NCBI GenBank assembly: GCA_021496925.1
Contig: CP053915.1
Coordinates: 558,001-622,000, forward strand
Source of the DNA: Acidovorax sp. YS12
Lineage (GTDB): Bacteria > Pseudomonadota > Gammaproteobacteria > Burkholderiales > Burkholderiaceae_C
Direction of reading: 5' to 3'
DNA: 64,000 nucleotides
Shown: in pieces, positions 58,741-64,000 of the stretch
Layout: every line of letters begins with the position of its first letter
How positions within the stretch are numbered: the first letter of the stretch is position 1
Position numbers and translations under genes: made by a program
Notes under the pieces: model-generated
Databases searched by the model: none
Told to the model about the DNA's origin: nothing
What the model saw: the letters and a program-made list of their open reading frames with translations, nothing else

Positions 58741-61700
58741 GTGCGTCTCCAGTCCATCAAGCTCTCCGGCTTCAAGTCCTTCGCCGAGCCCACCAACTTC
58801 ATGCTGCCCGGGCAGCTGGTGGGCGTGGTGGGGCCGAACGGCTGCGGCAAGTCCAACATCATGGACGCCGTGCGTTGGGTTCTGGGCGAGAGCAAGGCCA
58901 GCGAGCTGCGCGGCGAGAGCATGCAGGACGTGATCTTCAACGGCACCACCAGCCGCAAGCCCGCCAGCCGCGCCAGCGTGGAACTCACGTTCGACAACAG
59001 CGACCACCGCGCGGGCGGGCAGTGGAGCCAGTTCGGCGAGATCGCCGTCAAGCGCGTGCTCACGCGCGACGGCAACAGCAGCTACTACATCAACAACCAG
59101 CCGGTGCGCCGCCGCGACGTGCAGGACGTGTTCCTGGGCACGGGCCTCGGCCCGCGCGCCTACGCCATCATCGGCCAGGGCACCATCAGCCGCATCATCG
59201 AAAGCCGCCCCGAGGAACTGCGCCTGTTCCTGGAGGAAGCGGCCGGCGTCTCCAAGTACAAGGAGCGCCGCCGCGAGACGGAAAACCGCCTGTCCGACAC
59301 GCGCGAGAACCTCACGCGCGTCGAAGACATCCTGCGCGAGCTGAACGCCAACCTGGATCGGCTCGAAAAACAGGCCGAGGTGGCCGCGCGCTACCACGGC
59401 CTGCAGCAGGACGTGACGCTCAAGCAGCACCAGCTCTGGTTCCTCAAGCGCGCCGATGCCGAGGAGGAACAGAACCGCGTGCGCACCGAGGGCCTGCAGG
59501 CCGTGAACGACCTGGAAGCGCGCATGGCCGAGCTGCGCCACGTCGAGGCCGATCTGGAGGCCATCCGCCAGGCCCACTACGCCGCGGGCGATGCCGTGAA
59601 CCAGGCCCAGGGCCAGCTCTATGAGGCCACGGCCGAGGTCGGCAAGCTCGAAGCCGAGATCCGCTACGTGGTCGAAGGCCGCCAACGCGTGGAGCAGCGC
59701 CTGGCACAACTGGCCGAGCAGGCCGCGCAGTGGGCCACGCGCCGCGAGGAAGCCGCCGCCGAGATGGAAAACCTCGAAGGGGCGGGCATGGACGCCGAAG
59801 AGCAGGCCGAGATCCTTGCCGCGCAGGTGGAGGAACAGGCCGCGCGCCTGCCCGACCTGGAGGACGCGCTGCGCCAGGCGCAGTCGCGCGCCGCCGCGCA
59901 GCGCGCCGCCGTGGTGCAGGTGCAGCAGCAGATCCAGGTGCTGGCCGCCGAGCAGCGCAGCATCGACGAGCAGCGCCGCCAGCAGGAGGCGCGCCACGAG
60001 CGCCTGCGCGCCGACCGCAGCGCCCTGGCCGTGCCCGACGAGGCCCGCCTGGCCGATCTGCAGGAGCAGCTTGCCAATGCGCAGGAAGGCGCAGAAATGG
60101 CCGAGGCCGTGCTGTTCGAGCTGCAGGAATCCGTGCCCCAGCTCGACGAGGACCGCCGCGCGCGCCAGCAGGCCGTGAACCAGGAGAGCGCGCGCCAGGC
60201 CGACCTGTCCGCGCGCATGGAGGCGCTGAAGGCGCTGCAGGAAAAAGTGAAGGTCTCCGGCAAGCTCCAGCCCTGGCTGGCGCAGCACGGGCTGGACGGG
60301 CTGCCGGGCCTGTGGAGCCGCATCCACGTCGAGCAGGGCTGGGAGAACGCGCTCGAAGCCGCGCTGCGCGAGCGCATGGGCGCGCTCGAAGTCGGGCGGC
60401 TGGAGAGCGTGCGCGGGTTTCTCGGCAGTGGCGGGCACGGCGCGCCGCCCGCGCGCCTGGCCTTCTACAGCCTGCCGCCTGGCGACGGCACCGCAGAGCC
60501 GCCCGCATCGTGGCAACGCCTGTCGGCCCTGCTGCGCGTGAGCGACGGCGGCCTGCGGGCGCTGCTGGTGCAGTGGCTGCACGGCTGCTACACCGCCGCC
60601 ACGCTGGATGAAGCGCTGGCCCAGCGCGCCAGCCTGCAGCCGGGCGAAACCATCTACGTGCCCAGCGGCCACGCCGTCGGGCCGCACAGCGTGGGCTTTT
60701 ACGCGCAGGATTCCGAGCAGGCCGGGCTGCTGGCGCGCGCGCAGGAGATCGAGCACCTGGACAAGGAGCTGCGCGCCCAGGCGCTGATCTGCGACGAGGC
60801 GCGTACCGCGCTGGTGCGCGCCGAGAGCCAGTACGCCGACGCCGCGCAGCGCCTGGTGGCCGCGCGCCGCGAGGCCAGCGAGGCGCAGGCCCAGGCGCAC
60901 GCCCTGCAGGTCGAAACCCTGCGCCTGGCGCAGCAGGCCGAGCAGATGCGCGCGCGCAGCCAGCAGATCGACGGCGACCTGGCCGAAGTCACGGCGCAGC
61001 TCGACGACCTGCAGGAGCGCAGCGTGGCCGCCGAGGCGCGCTTCGAGGAACTCGACATGCAGCTCGCCGACAGCCAGGAGCACGAGGCGCAATTGGGCGA
61101 TGCCGTGATCGAGGCCGAGCGCCGGCTCGGCGAATGCCGCGAGCAGCAGCGCGCGCTGGAGCGCCAGGCGCAGGAGGCCACGTTCTCGCAGCGCAGCCTG
61201 CAGGCGCGCCGCGCCGAGCTGTCGCGCACCATCGAGACGGCGCAGCAGCAGGCGCGCGCCCTGCAGGATGAGGAGCAGCGCGCGCGCGAGGAGCAGTCGC
61301 GCCTGTCCGCGGCCGCCGCGCAGGGCGGCCTGGAAGACGCGCTGGCGCTGAAGCTGGCGCGCGAGAAGGCGCTGGGCGAATGCCGCAGCCAGTACGACGG
61401 CCTGACGGCGCAGCTGCGCGCCAGCGACGAACGGCGCATGCAGGCCGAGCGCACGCTGGACCCGCTGCGCCAGCGCATCACCGAATTCCAGCTCAAGGAG
61501 CAGGCCGCGCGCCTGGGCCTGGAGCAGTACAGCCAGTTGCTGGCCGACGCGCAGGCCGACCTGGCGGCAGTGGCGCAGTCCATCGCCGAGGGCAACGTGC
61601 GCCTGCACGGCCTGCAGGGCGAGATCGACCGGCTGCACCGCGAGATCCAGGCGCTGGGCGCGGTCAACCTCGCGGCGCTCGACGAACTCACGCTGGCGCG

Positions 61701-62268
61701 CGAGCGCAAGACCTTCCTCGACGCGCAGACCGAAGACCTGACGCTGGCCATGAACACGCTGGAGGCGGCGATCCAGAAGATCGACGCCGAGACGCGCGAG
61801 CTGCTCTCGGGCACCTTCGAGACCGTCAACGGCCACTTCGGCCGCATGTTCCCCGAGCTGTTCGGCGGCGGGCAGGCGCGGCTCATCATGACGGGCGACG
61901 AAATCCTTGACGCTGGCGTGCAGGTCATGGCCCAGCCGCCGGGCAAGAAGAACCAGACCATCCACCTGCTCTCGGGCGGCGAGAAGGCACTCACCGCCAT
62001 CGCGCTGGTGTTCGCCATCTTCCAGCTCAACCCGGCGCCGTTCTGCCTGCTCGACGAGGTGGACGCGCCGCTGGACGACGCCAACACCGAGCGCTACGCC
62101 AAGCTGGTGTCGGCCATGAGCCGCGGCACGCAGTTCCTGTTCATCAGCCACAACAAGATCGCCATGGAAATGGCCCAGCAGCTCATCGGCGTGACCATGC
62201 AGGAGCAGGGCGTGTCGCGCATCGTGGCGGTGGACATGGAGTCGGCCCTTTCCATGGCGGAGCTATGA
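58741..62268 (+). CDS. smc: Chromosome segregation protein SMC
   Basis: 1175 residues from GTG 58741, where homologues begin MRLQSIKLSGFKSF; no ribosome site is evident. Walker A GPNGCGKSN (31-39), Q-loop GQGTISRIIE, long coiled coils, hinge at about 520-680, signature LSGGEK (1077-1082) and Walker B CLLDEVDAP with D1105-E1106. Forms the condensin ring with ScpAB. Followed by the ZipA-like gene 40 nt later. Confidence 0.96.
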   Translation: MRLQSIKLSGFKSFAEPTNFMLPGQLVGVVGPNGCGKSNIMDAVRWVLGESKASELRGESMQDVIFNGTTSRKPASRASVELTFDNSDHRAGGQWSQFGEIAVKRVLTRDGNSSYYINNQPVRRRDVQDVFLGTGLGPRAYAIIGQGTISRIIESRPEELRLFLEEAAGVSKYKERRRETENRLSDTRENLTRVEDILRELNANLDRLEKQAEVAARYHGLQQDVTLKQHQLWFLKRADAEEEQNRVRTEGLQAVNDLEARMAELRHVEADLEAIRQAHYAAGDAVNQAQGQLYEATAEVGKLEAEIRYVVEGRQRVEQRLAQLAEQAAQWATRREEAAAEMENLEGAGMDAEEQAEILAAQVEEQAARLPDLEDALRQAQSRAAAQRAAVVQVQQQIQVLAAEQRSIDEQRRQQEARHERLRADRSALAVPDEARLADLQEQLANAQEGAEMAEAVLFELQESVPQLDEDRRARQQAVNQESARQADLSARMEALKALQEKVKVSGKLQPWLAQHGLDGLPGLWSRIHVEQGWENALEAALRERMGALEVGRLESVRGFLGSGGHGAPPARLAFYSLPPGDGTAEPPASWQRLSALLRVSDGGLRALLVQWLHGCYTAATLDEALAQRASLQPGETIYVPSGHAVGPHSVGFYAQDSEQAGLLARAQEIEHLDKELRAQALICDEARTALVRAESQYADAAQRLVAARREASEAQAQAHALQVETLRLAQQAEQMRARSQQIDGDLAEVTAQLDDLQERSVAAEARFEELDMQLADSQEHEAQLGDAVIEAERRLGECREQQRALERQAQEATFSQRSLQARRAELSRTIETAQQQARALQDEEQRAREEQSRLSAAAAQGGLEDALALKLAREKALGECRSQYDGLTAQLRASDERRMQAERTLDPLRQRITEFQLKEQAARLGLEQYSQLLADAQADLAAVAQSIAEGNVRLHGLQGEIDRLHREIQALGAVNLAALDELTLARERKTFLDAQTEDLTLAMNTLEAAIQKIDAETRELLSGTFETVNGHFGRMFPELFGGGQARLIMTGDEILDAGVQVMAQPPGKKNQTIHLLSGGEKALTAIALVFAIFQLNPAPFCLLDEVDAPLDDANTERYAKLVSAMSRGTQFLFISHNKIAMEMAQQLIGVTMQEQGVSRIVAVDMESALSMAEL

Positions 62269-62308
62269 GGCCCGGCGTGCGCCGCACCACTACAGAGAAC
62301 CACTTCCT

Positions 62309-63463
62309 ATGAGTACCTTGCAACTCAGCCTGGCCATCATCGGCGGCATCGTGCTGGCGGTCGTCGTGGCCTACAACGCCTGGAACAACCACCGCAACAC
62401 GCCCCGGCGCGCGCAGCCTGAAAGCCGCGAGGGCCGGGACGGGCATGCGCCGGCGCTAGCGCCCGAGCCGGCGCTGCGCCAGGAGCCGTCGTTCGACGGC
62501 GCCGTGGCGCCCGCGCCCATGGCGCTGGACGAGCCGGGCCTGGATGGCGCCGATGCCGAGGTGCTGGCGCAGCAGCACGTGCCGACGGTGGACGCGCACG
62601 ATGCGCTGCACATTCCCGCTCCGGCGCCGGCGCACGAGCGCCGCCTGCAGCTCGACCCGCTGATCGACGCCATGGCTTCGCTGCTGGTCGAGAGCCTGGT
62701 CTCGGGCGACGCCGCGCTGGCCGCCGTGCCGCCCACGCGCCGCGCGGGCAGCAAGCCCTTCGGCATCGAGGGCTTCAACGCCACCACCAAGCTGTGGGAG
62801 CCGCCGCAGCCGGGCCAGCGCTACATGGCCTTTCAGGCCGGGGTGCAGCTGGCCAACCGCACGGGCGCGCTGAGCCAGATCGAGTTCTCCGAATTCGTCG
62901 GCAAGGCCCAGGCCTTCTGCGACGCGGTGAATGCCGCGCCCGAGTTCCCCGACATGCCGCACGAGATCGCCCGCGCGCGCGAGCTGGACCAGTTCGCCAG
63001 CGAGCACGACGCGCAACTGTCCTTCGTGCTGCGCGCGCGCCAGGCCGCCTGGAGCCCGGGCTACGTGCAGCAGTGCGCCGCGCGCCTGGGCTTCGTGCCC
63101 GGCCCCATCGCCGGGCGCCTGGTGCTGCCCAGCTCCACCCCCGGCCAGGCGCCGCTGCTGCACCTGGCCTGCGACCAGCACGCCGCCCTGTCCGACGACC
63201 CGGACCAGGCCGCCGTGCGCGACCTGGCGTTGAGCCTGGACGTGCCCCAGGTGCCACGCGGCGAGCAGCCCTTCGCGCGCCTGCGCGAAGTGGCCACGGC
63301 GCTGTGCCAGGCCATGGACGGCGTGCTGTGCGACCAGGATGGCAACCCGCTGCCCGCCATGGCCATGGACGCCATCGCCGCCGACCTGGAGCAGCTCTAC
63401 GACGTGCTCGACCAGCGCGAGCTGTCCGCCGGCTCGGCGCTGGCGCGGCGGCTGTTCAGCTGA
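62309..63463 (+). CDS. zipA: ZipA-like cell division protein
   Basis: 384 residues. N-terminal membrane anchor LSLAIIGGIVLAVVVAYNAW, a Pro/Ala/Glu-rich linker, and a C-terminal domain (about 230-384) with RYMAFQAGVQLANRTGALSQ, FSEFVGKAQAFCDAVNA and VPRGEQPFARLREVATALC that matches the ZipA FtsZ-binding fold as annotated in betaproteobacteria. It sits between smc and ligA, the usual place. It probably tethers FtsZ to the membrane. Confidence 0.82.
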   Translation: MSTLQLSLAIIGGIVLAVVVAYNAWNNHRNTPRRAQPESREGRDGHAPALAPEPALRQEPSFDGAVAPAPMALDEPGLDGADAEVLAQQHVPTVDAHDALHIPAPAPAHERRLQLDPLIDAMASLLVESLVSGDAALAAVPPTRRAGSKPFGIEGFNATTKLWEPPQPGQRYMAFQAGVQLANRTGALSQIEFSEFVGKAQAFCDAVNAAPEFPDMPHEIARARELDQFASEHDAQLSFVLRARQAAWSPGYVQQCAARLGFVPGPIAGRLVLPSSTPGQAPLLHLACDQHAALSDDPDQAAVRDLALSLDVPQVPRGEQPFARLREVATALCQAMDGVLCDQDGNPLPAMAMDAIAADLEQLYDVLDQRELSAGSALARRLFS

Positions 63464-63477
63464 GCAGGCGGCCAGCC

Positions 63478-63846
63478 ATGATCGACCTGCAGGCCCAGGG
63501 GCTGCGCCCCTTCGTCCCCGCGCGGGATTTCGCGCTGTCCCAGGACTTCTACACCGCCCTCGGCTGCACGCTCGAATGGGCCGACGACCGCCTGGCGCTG
63601 TTCAACCTGGGCGGTTCGCGCTTCTACCTGCAGGGCCACTACGTGCGGGAATGGGCGGAAAACTGCATGCTGCACATCGCCGTACAGGATGCCGCGCAAT
63701 GCTTCGCCGACATCTCGGCGCTGACCGCGTCGGGGCGCTTTCCCGGCGCCAGGGTGGCAGCGCCGCGGCGCGAGCCCTACGGCGCCTGGGTCACTTACGT
63801 GTGGGACCCGTGCGGCGTGCTGCTGCATCTGGCCCAGTGGGACTGA
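63478..63846 (+). CDS. VOC/glyoxalase-fold protein
   Basis: 122 residues from ATG 63478. Single vicinal-oxygen-chelate repeat pair: LRPFVPARDFALSQDFYTAL, LFNLGGSRFYLQGHYVREWA and YVWDPCGVLLHLAQ with a terminal His in the metal position. Possibly a lactoylglutathione-lyase-like or bleomycin-resistance-like protein; no substrate evidence. 14 nt after zipA and 2 nt before ligA, so in the same operon. Confidence 0.8.
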   Translation: MIDLQAQGLRPFVPARDFALSQDFYTALGCTLEWADDRLALFNLGGSRFYLQGHYVREWAENCMLHIAVQDAAQCFADISALTASGRFPGARVAAPRREPYGAWVTYVWDPCGVLLHLAQWD

Positions 63847-63848
63847 GC

Positions 63849-64000
63849 ATGGCTGAACAATCCGACCTTTTTTCGGCGCCAGCGCCCGCGGCGCCTGCGC
63901 TGGTAGCTACGAAAGTAGAAGCATTGCGTGCCCAGCTCAACGCCTGGGCGCACCAGTACTACGTGCAGGACGCGCCCAGCGTGCCCGACGCCGAGTACGA
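63849..64000 (+). CDS. ligA: NAD-dependent DNA ligase, N-terminal part (runs off right edge)
   Basis: About 50 codons. VEALRAQLNAWAHQYYVQDA PSVPDAEYD is the Ia domain of LigA that binds NAD, with the Y-x-Y-Y/D-A-E-Y-D elements. The first 20 residues are a variable leader. Codons for VATKVEAL (63902-63925) resemble a short GTAGCTA/AGAAGCA sequence also seen in the ybdL gene. The smc-zipA-VOC-ligA order supports the call. Confidence 0.93.
   Translation, partial: MAEQSDLFSAPAPAAPALVATKVEALRAQLNAWAHQYYVQDAPSVPDAEY

Noticed and set aside
58696..62151. 1151-codon minus-strand frame antisense to smc
   Set aside because: Ala/Arg/Leu-rich shadow of the coiled-coil codons; SMC motifs are all on the plus strand.

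Overview
The window is 64 kb of high-GC chromosomal DNA, densely coding, with gene content and gene order typical of a betaproteobacterium of the order Burkholderiales, most likely Comamonadaceae (Acidovorax/Alicycliphilus-like). The grounds are the GC-rich codon use, a BktB-type thiolase, the lptG-lptF / pepA-holC and smc-zipA-ligA arrangements, a monomeric isocitrate dehydrogenase beside a dimeric one, and a hairpin repeat scattered through the window. I saw no rRNA, tRNA, CRISPR array or intact prophage.

Layout. 0-2.5 kb: a tetR-adaptor-RND efflux operon, cut by the left edge. 2.8-6.8 kb: universal stress protein, bacteriohemerythrin, thiolase, an SDR and RluA. 6.8-12.5 kb: a hybrid sensor kinase overlapping rluA, a hydrolase, and a sulfur-related set (CysB-type regulator, methionine aminotransferase, CbiX-type chelatase). 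12.5-20.3 kb: lptGF, pepA-holC, a 2-hydroxyacid dehydrogenase, and lexA divergent from an asparaginase. 20.4-26.9 kb: a complete iron-signalling module (FecI sigma, FecR, TonB receptor, PepSY protein, DUF3649, DUF3325). 27-32.6 kb: adk, then the envelope set exbB-exbD-lpxK-trm112-kdsB, then xseA. 32.7-38.2 kb: sodB and two unrelated NADP isocitrate dehydrogenases. 38.2-43.9 kb: transposase debris, a broken PepSY gene and a second FecI-FecR-receptor module. 44-52.4 kb: a stand-alone TrpB, a nucleotidyltransferase-fold gene with its own promoter and operator-like repeat, and a valine-degradation set (mmsA, acyl-CoA dehydrogenase, mmsB) with a divergent LysR gene. 52.4-53.8 kb: a low-GC islet of unknown small genes. 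54-64 kb: cycA, a large GGDEF/EAL protein, smc, a ZipA-like gene, a VOC protein and the start of ligA.

The most striking non-genic feature is an imperfect-hairpin repeat of about 45 bp, present about 16 times. Nine of 13 intergenic copies lie just 3' of a gene in the orientation where the hairpin is followed by a T-rich run. Three further copies lie wholly inside coding sequence (asparaginase, lpxK, xseA), and several supply the stop codon of the neighbouring gene. It behaves like a mobile terminator. The other stretches most worth pursuing are the low-GC islet, the nucleotidyltransferase locus, and the paired intact and decayed iron-signalling modules.
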